The position numbers and the translations under genes were made by a program. From NCBI RefSeq assembly GCF_011065895.1, contig NZ_JAALCR010000001.1:124001-188000 (forward strand): 64,000 bases of DNA. The letters run 5' to 3'. This stretch comes from Paludisphaera rhizosphaerae (GTDB lineage Bacteria > Planctomycetota > Planctomycetia > Isosphaerales > Isosphaeraceae). The notes below the pieces were generated by a model, which made no database searches, was not told the origin of the DNA, and saw only the letters and a program-made list of their open reading frames with translations. Positions 45,209 through 54,530 of the stretch are shown here, piece by piece. The first letter of the stretch is position 1; each line of letters begins with the position of its first letter.

Positions 45209-46567
45209 ATGCCGTGGCGACGCCTTCACCTGGCTCGGGCCCTCTCGGCCGCGGGCCTGGCCAGCAGCTTGATGTTCCTCGGGAGCGCGATCGCGACCGC
45301 CGCGCCCGGAGACGACCTGGAGCCCTCGACGGCTCCCTCCGCCGCATCGACGACCGAAACGGTCGATCTCCTCAAGGCCGCCCGCGCCGGCGATCTGAAG
45401 GTCTCCGCCCGCGGCCAGGGCCAGGACAAGGTTCGGCTCAGCCTGCAGAACACCTCGGAGAAGCGGCTGAACGTGATCGTGCCTCCGGGCCTGGTCGCCT
45501 CCAGCGGCGTGGCTCAGCGAGGCGGCGGCGGCGGCTTCCAGAGCATGGGCCTGGGCATGATCAACAATCGGCCGGGCAGCTTCGGCCGATTCCAGGGCTC
45601 GTCCGTGACGGGCCTTCGCTCGATGCCCATCAACGGTTCCGACTCCCCGTCGGTCGCCGTGCCGGTCGGTGAGACGGTCGACGTCTCGGTTCCCGCCGTC
45701 TGCCTGAACTACGGCGTGAACACCCCCACCCCGCGCGACAGCTTCACCTTGATGGACGTCGACGACTACACCCAGGACGTCCGGATCCGCAAGGGTCTGC
45801 GGAGCCTGGCGCTGCTGGGCACGAGCCACGGCGTCGCCCAGGCCTCGATGTGGCGAATCTGCAACGGCATCCCCTTCGAGGAGATGGCCGCTCGCGACGC
45901 CAAGTTCCTTAATGACTCCGAAATCGCCCTCGCCGCCCGATTCGTCGAGGCCGTCGACGCCGCTGGGACTGAGGACCTGGTCAATCCGGCCCTCCTGACC
46001 GAAGGCCGCGTCTTCGTGAAGCTCACCGCCGAGACCACCTCTGTCGAGGGCGAGGTTTCGCGGCTTACCGAGAAGCTCGACGGGCTTCGCCTTTTCGGCC
46101 TCCCCATCGAGGTCGTGAAGAACGACGACATGCCGATCGCCAAGGCTCCCGCCATCTTCGTGAAGGTCGCCCTGAGCGAGAACCAGGTCGGCGACGCCGT
46201 CGGGCGGCTCCAGGTCGGCAGCTCGCTCCGGGACGACCAATGGCGTCCGATCGGGAAGGCCGCCTTCCGCGACCACGCCTCGATCGCCGTCCTCGATTCC
46301 CAGAGCCTCGTCCAGCTGGTCGAGCAGCAGCTTGCGGCGACCTTCGTGTCCGTCAAGCCCGCCCGCAAGTCGGTCGGCGCGACGACGCTCAAGATTGAGA
46401 ACCACCTGCCGTTCACGGTCGCCGGCCTGAACGTCCGGGCGGGGAACTCTCCCGGCTCGCCGGTCGTTCCCTTCGAAGCCGTCGGCCTGGGCCCCAACCG
46501 CGCCGCCATGGTGCCGATCCAGGCCGCCCAGGGCGAAATCGTCTCCCTCGAGCTGAACGGGCTCTGA
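45209..46567 (+). CDS. Large secreted protein of unknown function
   Basis: 452 residues. A clear signal peptide (basic start, hydrophobic LSAAGLASSLMFLGSAIATA, cleavage near residue 31 after AA). The mature part has a Gly-rich, low-complexity segment near 105-130 (AQRGGGGGFQSMGLGM), a region with CLNYGVNTPTPRDSFTLMDVDDY near 175-195, and a beta-rich C-terminal end (TLKIENHLPFTVAGLNVRAG). No enzyme motif was recognised. It resembles exported planctomycete proteins without known role. AAGGG precedes the ATG, and a strong hairpin follows the stop. Confidence 0.78.
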   Translation: MPWRRLHLARALSAAGLASSLMFLGSAIATAAPGDDLEPSTAPSAASTTETVDLLKAARAGDLKVSARGQGQDKVRLSLQNTSEKRLNVIVPPGLVASSGVAQRGGGGGFQSMGLGMINNRPGSFGRFQGSSVTGLRSMPINGSDSPSVAVPVGETVDVSVPAVCLNYGVNTPTPRDSFTLMDVDDYTQDVRIRKGLRSLALLGTSHGVAQASMWRICNGIPFEEMAARDAKFLNDSEIALAARFVEAVDAAGTEDLVNPALLTEGRVFVKLTAETTSVEGEVSRLTEKLDGLRLFGLPIEVVKNDDMPIAKAPAIFVKVALSENQVGDAVGRLQVGSSLRDDQWRPIGKAAFRDHASIAVLDSQSLVQLVEQQLAATFVSVKPARKSVGATTLKIENHLPFTVAGLNVRAGNSPGSPVVPFEAVGLGPNRAAMVPIQAAQGEIVSLELNGL

Positions 46568-46597
46568 TCGACGCCTCTCGTCCGAACAAGTGCGAAC

Positions 46598-46635
46598 CGG
46601 CGGACCTTCCCTGGAGGGTCCGCCGTGTTCGTTTC
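46598..46635 (+). terminator. Terminator-like hairpin after the secreted protein gene
   Basis: Perfect 9-base arms CGGCGGACC (46598-46606) and GGTCCGCCG (46617-46625), then a T-rich tail TGTTCGTTT. It begins 31 bases after the stop. Confidence 0.6.
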
Positions 46636-46830
46636 GAAGGCGAGGTTAAGTCGAGTGAACCTTCGACGGCCCGGCGTCGTAGCATTCGGAACGACGCGAC
46701 CCTGCGTCCTCTCATCGGCCCTTCGAGCCCTTGCCGGGGTTGGGGCGGACCGGCTACGATGAAAGGGATTGCAGGTCGAGGGCGGGCGCGAAGCCGGCCT
46801 CTGAAGTCGCCGGGGGGCTGCACGTCCGAA

Positions 46831-47109
46831 ATGGCGCTCGAACGACGGCGGATTCTATACTCGGGCCACGTTCAGGGCGTGGGGTTCCGGGCGACGACTT
46901 CCTGGCTCGCCCGGGGGTTTGAGGTCGCCGGCCACGTTCGAAACCTGCCCGACGGCCGCGTCGAGGTGATCGCCGAGGGGGACGTCGCCGAACTCGATCG
47001 CTTCACGGCCGCGATCCAGGACTCGCTGGGGAACTTCGTCCGAGACGTCGACGCCTCTCCGCTGCCGACCCACGAGCCCCCGCTGGAGGGATTCGGCATC
47101 CGCCATTGA
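46831..47109 (+). CDS. acyP: Acylphosphatase
   Basis: 92 residues from the ATG at 46831, the normal length; a frame extension upstream is low-complexity. It hydrolyses acyl phosphates. The signature YSGHVQGVGFRATTSWLARG contains the phosphate-binding Arg, and GHVRNLPDGRVEVIAEG contains the catalytic Asn. The terminal GFGIRH is typical. The ABC permease gene starts 75 bases later on the same strand. Confidence 0.95.
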   Translation: MALERRRILYSGHVQGVGFRATTSWLARGFEVAGHVRNLPDGRVEVIAEGDVAELDRFTAAIQDSLGNFVRDVDASPLPTHEPPLEGFGIRH

Positions 47110-47183
47110 TTCCGATCTCCGAAAGGCTTCCAGATGGAAGCACGGAGATAATCCATCGCTTCTTTCCTCCGAATCAGAGCATC

Positions 47184-47996
47184 ATGAAATCCCTCACGAT
47201 CGCCCTCGCGACGGCCAAGGAAACCATCCGCCAGCCGTCCTTCTTCGTGATCGCCTTCTTCGCCGCCTCGCTGCTCGTGGGCACGATCTTCGTGCCTTAC
47301 TTCACGTTCGGCGAAGACATCAAGATGTACAAGGACACGGGCCTCACCACGATCTCCTTCTTCTGCATGCTGCTGGCGCTTTTGACCTCCAGCTCGACCG
47401 TGGCGGAAGAGATCGAAGGTAAAACGGCGATCACCCTGCTCTCCAAGCCGATCAACCGCCGGCAGTTCATCGTTGGCAAGCTGATGGGCATCCTGATGGG
47501 GGTGTTGGTCCTCTACCTCTTCCTGGGAATCCTGTTCGCCGCCGGCGTCTGGTACAAGATTCCGTACGACCTTCGTGAGTCGGCGGGGACCCTTGAGCCG
47601 GGCAAGCAGCTCGGCCAGGTGATGCAGGTGGTTCCCGGCCTCGTGCTGGGCTTCCTGGAGGTCACGATCCTGACGTCGGTGAGCGTGGCGCTTTCCACGC
47701 GGCTGCCGATGCTGGTCAACCTGATCGTCTGCATCATGATCTTCTTCCTGGGCCACCTCAGCCCGGTCTTGATCCAGGCGACGGCCGAGCGACAGCAGCT
47801 CATCCATTTCATGGCGCAGCTTTTCGGTTGGGTCCTTCCCCCGCTGGAGTTGTTCAACGCCGGCCCCTCGATCGCGACCGGCGCTGTGATTCCCTGGGTG
47901 GGCTATGTTCTGCCGGCGCTGGGCTGCTGCGTGTTGTACAGTGGAGCAGCGCTTTTCTTCGCGTTCCTCCTGTTCGAGGATCGCGACCTGGCCTGA
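47184..47996 (+). CDS. ABC-2-type transporter permease
   Basis: 270 residues from the ATG at 47184. About six hydrophobic segments, including SFFVIAFFAASLLVGTIFV, SFFCMLLALLTSS, LMGILMGVLVLYLFLGILFAAGV, and a C-terminal pair. The segment STVAEEIEGKTAITLLSKPINRRQFIVGK is the conserved cytoplasmic block of ABC-2 permeases (CcmB/NatB-like), where the ATPase docks. No cognate ATPase gene is adjacent; the next gene encodes a self-contained exporter with a degenerate ATPase. Substrate unknown. Confidence 0.85.
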   Translation: MKSLTIALATAKETIRQPSFFVIAFFAASLLVGTIFVPYFTFGEDIKMYKDTGLTTISFFCMLLALLTSSSTVAEEIEGKTAITLLSKPINRRQFIVGKLMGILMGVLVLYLFLGILFAAGVWYKIPYDLRESAGTLEPGKQLGQVMQVVPGLVLGFLEVTILTSVSVALSTRLPMLVNLIVCIMIFFLGHLSPVLIQATAERQQLIHFMAQLFGWVLPPLELFNAGPSIATGAVIPWVGYVLPALGCCVLYSGAALFFAFLLFEDRDLA

Positions 47997-48148
47997 TCCG
48001 CTCGTTCCCTCCGTCACGGGCCGCGCGACCCTTCAGGTCCGCCGGCTCGGCCGACGGACGGGGACGCGTCCCGCAAGGAGGATCGCCGGCGGCCTGACGG
48101 AGCGCAGACCCGATTCCCGGCCCTGGACCCTGGCGGGGAGCCTCCCGT

Positions 48149-50122
48149 ATGCAAGCGGAAGCCTACCTTCGTGTTAAGAAACTCCTGGGAGCCGGCCGGT
48201 CGCCGATGACCGCCCGGCTCCTCGGCGCCTGCGAGGCTTTGCTGGTCCTCGCATTATTGATCGTGGCCGGCCTGTTCGCCGCCTTGATGGCGTCGCGGGG
48301 CGAGATCAGCATCGCCAAACCAGTCACCGAGTCGCTCCCCTCGTGGACGCTCAGCCGACAGGTCGGCGACTATGACGATTACATCGTCTACGGCGATTCC
48401 GGCCTGTTCCCGCTCATCGGAGCCAACCTGAACAGCAGCAACCCCATCCATCGGCTTGGGGCGCGGCTCCTCGAAGGCTTCACAAGAGTACTCCCGCCTC
48501 TGCGGAACAACCTCGGCGCACTGACGACGCTGCTGGCCGTCGGCCTGATCCTGATTCTCCTGCTGGCGCTGGTGGCGAAGGCCCGACGAGCCGTCGTCGC
48601 CACGACCGTGGCCGATCTGGCTGCGAACCTGAGGAACCAGATCCATCGCCAGATGTATCGACTCGGCCAGTCCTCTCTGCCCACCGAGGGCGTCGGCCCG
48701 GTCGTCAACATCTGGACTCGCGAGGTCAACGACGTCCGCGATGCGCTCGTCGCCGATTTCGACGTCGTCCCCGGGATGATCGTTCTGGGTGTAGGTCTGG
48801 CTCTGCTGGCGCTCTCGACCTCACCGACGCTCACGCTCTTCCTGGCGTCGCTCGCGCTGCTCGTCTATCTGATCTCTCGCGTCATGAACCGCGACGCCCG
48901 GACGAATTACGACGCGGCCCTGCGAGACTCCTCGGTGCAGCTCTGTTTGCTGCATGAGGATCTCGGGCTGCTGCGGACCGTCCGGACCTACGGCGTCGAG
49001 GATTACGACCGCAAGCGGTTCGACGAGCACCTGGAACGGTATCGAGACGCGGACGTGCGACGGATGCTCGCCCAGGGGAAGGTCTCCACGGGGGCCGCCC
49101 TGCTCTACGGAGCGGCGATCGCCACGGGGTTGGGACTGCTGGGTTACAACATCCTGGTGAAGGACCGGATCTCGATCGCCACCATGATCATCCTGGTTGC
49201 GACGCTCGCCGGCCTGGCCGTCCCGATCCTGCAATGGATTCGGATGCGGCAGACGATCCGCCACGCCAATCGTTCGGCCGGCGAGATCTTCGAGTTTCTG
49301 GCCCGCTCCCCGGAACTCCACCAGAACGTGGGCGCCGAGTTTTTGCCGCCGCTGCGACGCTCGATCGTCCTCGACGACGTCACCCTGGAGAGTCGTTCGG
49401 GACGGCTCTTGCTGGACAAGGTCTCGCTGGAGATCCCCGCCGTCGGTCGGACGGCGATCGTGGGCGTGGACGAGGACTCGAAGCTCGCCCTGGCCTGCTT
49501 GATCCCGCGTCTGATCGACCCTCAGGGGGGCAAGGTTCTGATCGACGGCCGCGACCTCCGCGACATGACGTTGGAATCGGTCCGCGCCCAGTCGGCGACC
49601 GTCCTGCAGGCCGATCTGGTCTTCACCGACACGATCATGGCGAACATCGGTCTGGGAGACTCGAGGAACACGCTTCAGCGCGTGATCGAGGCCGCCAAGA
49701 CTGCCCACGCCCACTTCTTCATCCAGGAGCTGCCGCACGGTTACGATACCGTCGTCGGTCCGCTGGGCCATTACCTCCGGCCCGACGAGCAGCTCCGGAT
49801 CGCTCTGGCCCGCGCGTACCTCCACGATCCGTCGATCCTGATCGTGGAGGAACTTCCCTCGCAGATCGACGACGAGGTGAAGCTGCTGCTCGACGACACG
49901 CTGGCTCGGCTCTCGGTCAACCGGACGGTCATCACGATCCCGCACCGGCTGTCGACCATTCGCTCCGCGGACAACATCATCCTGCTGCACAACGGTCGGG
50001 TGGAGGCGTTCGGTACTCCGTCGAAGCTGCAGGCCGAGAGCAAGCTCTTCCGCCACATCCTCTACACCGAGTTCAACGAGTACGCCACCGGCGAGATCGA
50101 AGCGGGTCGGGTCTCTGCCTGA
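48149..50122 (+). CDS. ABC exporter (TMD-NBD fusion) with eroded ATPase motifs
   Basis: 657 residues: an N-terminal extended membrane region (first segment near 25-48, a loop, another near 120-145), a type-IV exporter transmembrane domain, and a nucleotide-binding domain from about 400. The NBD deviates at every key motif: Walker A is GVDEDSKL (439-446; Gly to Ser and Ser/Thr to Leu), the signature LSGGEQ is LRPDEQ (543-548), Walker B ends IVEEL (Asp replaced by Glu567, catalytic Glu568 kept). The switch His599 remains (PHRLSTI). It may bind nucleotide poorly or act as one half of a heterodimer with a normal partner. GGGGAG precedes the ATG. It follows the ABC-2 permease by 152 bases. Confidence 0.85.
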   Translation: MQAEAYLRVKKLLGAGRSPMTARLLGACEALLVLALLIVAGLFAALMASRGEISIAKPVTESLPSWTLSRQVGDYDDYIVYGDSGLFPLIGANLNSSNPIHRLGARLLEGFTRVLPPLRNNLGALTTLLAVGLILILLLALVAKARRAVVATTVADLAANLRNQIHRQMYRLGQSSLPTEGVGPVVNIWTREVNDVRDALVADFDVVPGMIVLGVGLALLALSTSPTLTLFLASLALLVYLISRVMNRDARTNYDAALRDSSVQLCLLHEDLGLLRTVRTYGVEDYDRKRFDEHLERYRDADVRRMLAQGKVSTGAALLYGAAIATGLGLLGYNILVKDRISIATMIILVATLAGLAVPILQWIRMRQTIRHANRSAGEIFEFLARSPELHQNVGAEFLPPLRRSIVLDDVTLESRSGRLLLDKVSLEIPAVGRTAIVGVDEDSKLALACLIPRLIDPQGGKVLIDGRDLRDMTLESVRAQSATVLQADLVFTDTIMANIGLGDSRNTLQRVIEAAKTAHAHFFIQELPHGYDTVVGPLGHYLRPDEQLRIALARAYLHDPSILIVEELPSQIDDEVKLLLDDTLARLSVNRTVITIPHRLSTIRSADNIILLHNGRVEAFGTPSKLQAESKLFRHILYTEFNEYATGEIEAGRVSA

Positions 50123-50146
50123 CCCGCCTCGACCGAGCGGGCATGC

Positions 50147-50881
50147 TCAGAAAAAGTCGTCGACCGTCGGCGTGATGACCAGCTCGGGGACGCGGGCGCG
50201 GGGGTGAAGCTCCACCAGGAACTTCACCGCCGCCGCGACGTCCTCGGGCTGGAGGATCGCCGCCTTGCGCTCATCCGAAACCTTCACGGGACGAGCGTCG
50301 AGGATGGGCGTATTGACCTCGCCCGGATAGATCACCGTCGATCGAATCCCTTCCTCGCGCACCTCGCGGCCCAGGGTGATCCCTAATGCCGCCTGGCCGA
50401 ACTTCGACGCCGAATACCCCGCTCCCCCCAGGGTGCTCGCCCGCACGCCGGAGATCGAGCAGATCTGGACGACGAGCCCGTCCTTCCGCTCCCGCATGCC
50501 GGGGAGAATCGCGCGCAAGAGGTTGAACGGACCGGTCAGATTGGTCCGGATCATCAGGTCCCAGTCTTCGGGCGTCAGGACGTTCAACGCGCGGTTGCGA
50601 ACGTTCGTCCCTGCGTTGCAGACGAGGACGTCGATCGTCCCGAACGTCGACTCGACCTCCTTCGCCATCGCCATGACGGCCTCGGCGTCGGTCACGTCGC
50701 AAGGGGCGACCATGACCCGATCGTCGGCGACGCCGAGCAACCCCTTCGTCGTCTCCAGCTTGCCCGGGTCCCGCCCCACCAACGCCACCCGCAAACCCAT
50801 CTTCGCCAACGTCTGGGCGACGCCCCGACCGATCCCGCTCCCCGCGCCCGTGACGAGCGCGGTCTCCGGCTTCCGACTCAT
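50147..50881 (-). CDS. Short-chain dehydrogenase/reductase
   Basis: 244 residues from the ATG at 50881 with AAGGATC upstream; the frame runs open far upstream, but only through antisense of the protease gene. Classical SDR: TGAGSGIG cofactor loop near residue 11, DVTDAEAV, CNAGTNV, catalytic Ser in SISGVRAS and YSASK (Tyr-x3-Lys). The absence of a basic residue right after the loop does not settle NAD against NADP. Substrate unknown. It lies 113 bases downstream of the subtilase stop on the same strand; probable co-transcription. Confidence 0.9.
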   Translation of the reverse strand: MSRKPETALVTGAGSGIGRGVAQTLAKMGLRVALVGRDPGKLETTKGLLGVADDRVMVAPCDVTDAEAVMAMAKEVESTFGTIDVLVCNAGTNVRNRALNVLTPEDWDLMIRTNLTGPFNLLRAILPGMRERKDGLVVQICSISGVRASTLGGAGYSASKFGQAALGITLGREVREEGIRSTVIYPGEVNTPILDARPVKVSDERKAAILQPEDVAAAVKFLVELHPRARVPELVITPTVDDFF

Positions 50882-50994
50882 GGCTGATCCTTGGTGAAAA
50901 GACGAAGGCCCCGCGCTCGGATGCCGGCGCGGGGCCTCGAGTTCGTCTCGGATTGTAACCCGACCGTGAAGCCGACGCGAAGGCCGGCCCCGGT

Positions 50995-52695
50995 TCAGCT
51001 CGACGAGGCCGCGTTCCAGGCCCGGACCGACTTCGAGCCGCTCGAAGAGTTGGCCCACTTGCTCATGGCCTGAAGGAGTTGGCTGACGTCGGCCCGAGCC
51101 AGCTTCGTCGTCGAGGCCGCCTTGTCCAGTGAGCCCGCGTCGACCGCCGTGCCGTTGAGGAAGACCGGGACCGACAGCGTGGTCGGCGTCGGCTCGGTCT
51201 GGCTGTCCGTGTTGGAGGTCGTGGAGTCCGTCGAAGTCGTCGAGGGCGTGCTGGGCGTGGTCGTTGTGGTCGTCGGGGGAGTGGAGGTGGAATCGGTCGG
51301 CGTCGGGGTCGACGGGGTCGTCGTCGTCGAGGTGACCGGCGTGTAGTCCACGGTGGTCGTCGGTGGGACGAGCACCTGCTGGGCCGGTGGTGTCACCGTG
51401 ACGTTCGTGCTCCCCGTGGAGGTGCTCGGCGGCGTGGTGACGACGGGCGTCGAGGGCGAGGAGCCTGGGATGAGCGAGGCCGAATTCAGAACGTTGAGAC
51501 GGCCGAGATCGATTCCCGTGACGCTGTCGTGGATCGACTTGGCGCCCTGTTCGAGCCAGCCCTTGATCTGGTCGACCGTCGGCAGCGTGCCGAATCGGGA
51601 CTTGTAGATCGACTGGAGGAGGACGATCGAGCCGGAGACCAGCGGAGCGGCGAAGCTCGTCCCCTCGACGGTCGAGTAGTTCGACCCGTCGATCAGAGCC
51701 TGGAGACCCGACCCGGGGGCGGCGATGTTCGTCGCCGTGGAGCCGCCGAGCGCGGAGCCCAGTCGCTGGGCGTCGGAGAGGAGGTTGTCGGAGGAGTCCG
51801 TCGCCGTGACGCTGATGACGTTGTCCAGCACCGCGGTGAACCCTTCGCCCTGCTGGCCGTTGAAGCTGTTGCCCGTCGCGGCGACGACCGGGATGTTCAA
51901 CGACTTGAGCTGGGCGATGAGCTGAGTCATCCGCTGGCCGACGCCGCCGTCCTGGGCGAACCAGTTGCGGGCGTAGTTCGCACCATTGGAGAGGGAGATG
52001 TTCACCACGCTGATGTTGTACTGGCTGTGGTGGTCGATCACCCACTGCAGGGCGTTGGCGATGTTGTTGGTGTCGGCCGTGTTCGTGCTGTTGGTCACCT
52101 TCAGGGCGACGATGTCCGCCCCCGGGGCGACGCCCAGGTGGTTCGCATCGCTCCCCGCGATCAGGCCGGCGACGGCCGTGCCGTGCTGCGAGGTCGTCGC
52201 GATCGGGTCGGCGTCGCCGTCGCCGAAGTCATAGCCGGCGACTACCTTGTTGCTGGACCCGAAGCCGCCGCCGAGGTCGGCGTCGTTGTAGTTGACGCCG
52301 GTGTCGATCACGGCCACCGTCAGTCCCGTGCCGTCGACGCCGTAGGTCGACCGCGTCTGGGCCGAGCCGATGATCGGGTCGAAGGCCGTGGCGGCGCCGG
52401 TCGCGACAGTCCCTGTCGGGGCCTGGGTCGCATCGGCGACCGCAGCCCGCCGCGCCGCCGCTCGGGCGAATGCGGCGCCCCTCGCGGCCGTGAACTGGTG
52501 GACGCCGTTCTGCGGCGTCGACGAGCCCGCGGCTTTCAGCCGCTCAACGATCGCGGCTCGCCTGACGGCGGCCTGTTCGGAGAGGGCTCCTCCGAGCCCC
52601 GTCGAGAGCAGGCGTCGGACGTCGAGTTGCTCGACCGCGGGCCGGTGCTTGAGTCGAGCGTCTCGGCTGTTCTTGCCAGTCAGGTTCCAGACCAT
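50995..52695 (-). CDS. Subtilisin-like (S8) serine protease with Thr/Pro-rich C-terminal tail
   Basis: 566 residues from the ATG at 52695 (GGGGAGA site); 89 codons of open frame upstream look spurious. Catalytic triad: Asp131 (VAVIDTGVN), His171 (SQHGTAVAGLIAG), Ser347 (VEGTSFAAPLVSG), oxyanion Asn276. The N-terminus contains AVEQLDVRRLLS, which resembles the LExRxLLS-type motif of large exported planctomycete proteins. A Thr/Ser/Pro-rich segment (about 410-500) probably forms a flexible or glycosylated stalk, followed by a short C-terminal domain. It is expected to be extracellular or surface-bound. Confidence 0.9.
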   Translation of the reverse strand: MVWNLTGKNSRDARLKHRPAVEQLDVRRLLSTGLGGALSEQAAVRRAAIVERLKAAGSSTPQNGVHQFTAARGAAFARAAARRAAVADATQAPTGTVATGAATAFDPIIGSAQTRSTYGVDGTGLTVAVIDTGVNYNDADLGGGFGSSNKVVAGYDFGDGDADPIATTSQHGTAVAGLIAGSDANHLGVAPGADIVALKVTNSTNTADTNNIANALQWVIDHHSQYNISVVNISLSNGANYARNWFAQDGGVGQRMTQLIAQLKSLNIPVVAATGNSFNGQQGEGFTAVLDNVISVTATDSSDNLLSDAQRLGSALGGSTATNIAAPGSGLQALIDGSNYSTVEGTSFAAPLVSGSIVLLQSIYKSRFGTLPTVDQIKGWLEQGAKSIHDSVTGIDLGRLNVLNSASLIPGSSPSTPVVTTPPSTSTGSTNVTVTPPAQQVLVPPTTTVDYTPVTSTTTTPSTPTPTDSTSTPPTTTTTTPSTPSTTSTDSTTSNTDSQTEPTPTTLSVPVFLNGTAVDAGSLDKAASTTKLARADVSQLLQAMSKWANSSSGSKSVRAWNAASSS

Positions 52696-53371
52696 GGAAC
52701 GGATCTCCCCAGACGGCCGCCATGCCTTTGGCTCAGGCCGCCCCGCGATTCGGATGTGAACGCCCCCCGTCCTTGGCGGGTTCCGATCGTCGGGTCGGAC
52801 GCATCCGACTCGACCCTCGGCCCGGAGGGCCCCGCTCGGGACGGATCCCGAACGCGACCCCGCAGAGCGCGTGATCAGGTTGTGCGGCACGAGACGAGGC
52901 ACGACGGAAGGACAGGTGGACGGCGATGACGCGAGGTCCGGGGACTTCACGACGGCGATCACCCCTCCTTCACGCCGGGCCCTTCAGCCCGAGCGCGGAG
53001 AATCAACGGGAGCCCGAGCGGGCGACCGGGAGTCTGGGGACACCCTCGGCCATCACCCGGGACCATCGATTCGGCTTCATCCTCCTGAGCGGCGACCGGA
53101 CGAATCCGCTACGTCCGGCCATTCCGGAAGACCTCGAAAGGCCCCCCGCCGACGCCCCTCCTTGACGGCGCCGGTGCGACGCGACGGCTCGGCGGGCTTC
53201 GACGTCCGCCCCCCGCCTCGCGTCTCCTCCCCGAGGTGGGCCTCCATCCTCCTTGCGTCCCCTCTTGGAACGCACTAGATTGAGGTCGCCTTGGGAAGGT
53301 CCCGGCCGAGCTTGGTTCTCCGCCGGTATGCCTTGTATCGGAATCGAGTCGAAGCGAGGTCCGCAGGAAAA
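52696..53371. other. About 0.68 kb without a convincing gene between the subtilase and kdsB
   Basis: Divergent upstream region of the protease and kdsB. Open frames here are extensions or shadows without family resemblance. No clear palindrome or RNA was seen. Confidence 0.6.
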
Positions 53372-54130
53372 ATGGAAAATGTCGCGGTGATTCCGGCGCG
53401 GTTCGCTTCCACCCGACTGCCCGGCAAACCCCTTCTATCCGACACCGGGAAGCCCCTCATCCAGCACGTGGTGGAAGCCGCGAAACGCGCGCGATCGCTG
53501 CAACGCGTCATCGTCGCCACCGACGACGATCGCATCGCCGACGCGGTACGCAGCTTCGGCGGCGAAGTCGTCATGACCCGCGCCGACCACCCGACGGGCA
53601 CCGACCGCGTGGCCGAAGTCGCCGCGACGATCCCCACCGCCGGGATCATCGTCAACGTCCAGGGGGACGAGCCCGAAATCGACGGAGCTTCAATCGATCG
53701 TTTGATCACCCTCTTGAACGAAGACCTCGATGCGCCGATGGCCACGCTCGCGACGCCGATCCGCGATGAGGCCGTCTACCGCGATCCTTCGTGCGTGAAG
53801 GTCGTGGCCTCCTCTCGCGGCCGCGCTCTGTATTTCTCGCGCAGTCCCATCCCCTGCCACCGCGACGGCTCGCCTGACTTCTCCGACCCCCAAACCCCCG
53901 CCGCTCTCCTGCATCTGGGAATCTACGCCTACCGCCGCGACTTCCTGCTGTCGGTCGGCACCCTCCCCCGCTCGCCTTTGGAGTCTGCTGAGAAGCTCGA
54001 ACAACTCCGAGTCCTGGAAGCCGGGCTCCCCATCGCTCTGGGAGTCGTCGACGAGCCGTCCATCGGCATCGACACCCCGGAAGACTACCGGCGGTTCGTC
54101 GACCGCTGGCGAGCAGCACACTCGGCCTGA
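53372..54130 (+). CDS. kdsB: 3-deoxy-manno-octulosonate cytidylyltransferase KdsB
   Basis: 252 residues from the ATG at 53372, the usual length; upstream in-frame codons do not fit the family. It activates Kdo as CMP-Kdo for lipopolysaccharide core synthesis in the cytoplasm. Motifs: VIPARFASTRLPGKPL nucleotide loop, ATDDDRIADAV, NVQGDEPEI metal-binding region, HLGIYAYRRDFL and the C-terminal GIDTPEDYRRF. It indicates an outer membrane with Kdo-type glycolipid. Other kds genes are not nearby. Confidence 0.97.
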   Translation: MENVAVIPARFASTRLPGKPLLSDTGKPLIQHVVEAAKRARSLQRVIVATDDDRIADAVRSFGGEVVMTRADHPTGTDRVAEVAATIPTAGIIVNVQGDEPEIDGASIDRLITLLNEDLDAPMATLATPIRDEAVYRDPSCVKVVASSRGRALYFSRSPIPCHRDGSPDFSDPQTPAALLHLGIYAYRRDFLLSVGTLPRSPLESAEKLEQLRVLEAGLPIALGVVDEPSIGIDTPEDYRRFVDRWRAAHSA

Positions 54131-54161
54131 GGCGACTAACCCCGTCGCCGCAACGCCTGGA

Positions 54162-54208
54162 AACGAGCCCATCCGCTCGACGCAATCGCGAGCGGACGGG
54201 TTCTCGTT
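54162..54208 (+). terminator. Long hairpin after kdsB
   Basis: Nested complementary arms: AACGAG/CTCGTT, CCC/GGG and TCCGCTCG/CGAGCGGA, with small mismatches and a 9-base loop. It begins 32 bases after the kdsB stop. There is no T-run. Confidence 0.5.
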
Positions 54209-54530
54209 GCGCTGAGGAAGCCGATCCGAGGGCTCGCCTCTCGCCGTCGGCCCTCTCCCTTCCATTCATAGGGAGTCGTCGACGCTGCCCAGGCCGACGG
54301 CGGGCTGTTGCCCGCTCGTTCCTTCGATGCGATGCGGCATCATCGCGATCCGACGTCCTCTTGAGGATCCACAAGCCGGATCGGTTTGTTTAACAGAGGC
54401 AACTTGCCTGGTGTGGCGGGCACAAACGGCGGATGGCTTCATTCTTAAGACAAAGCCCGCCTGGAATGACCTAGAGTTCTAACAATTCCCAAATCAGATC
54501 AAGGAAGAACAGCCTATGGAGCAGTAATCG
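54209..54530. other. Upstream region of the PEP-CTERM gene, no gene seen
   Basis: Becomes AT-rich towards 54530. A GGAG at 54518-54521 is the ribosome-binding site for the gene at 54531. No convincing -35/-10 pair was found. Confidence 0.5.

Noticed and set aside
50147-52045. 632-codon minus-strand frame covering the SDR and beyond
   Set aside because: Only the part from 50881 is SDR; the rest is another frame of the subtilase gene.
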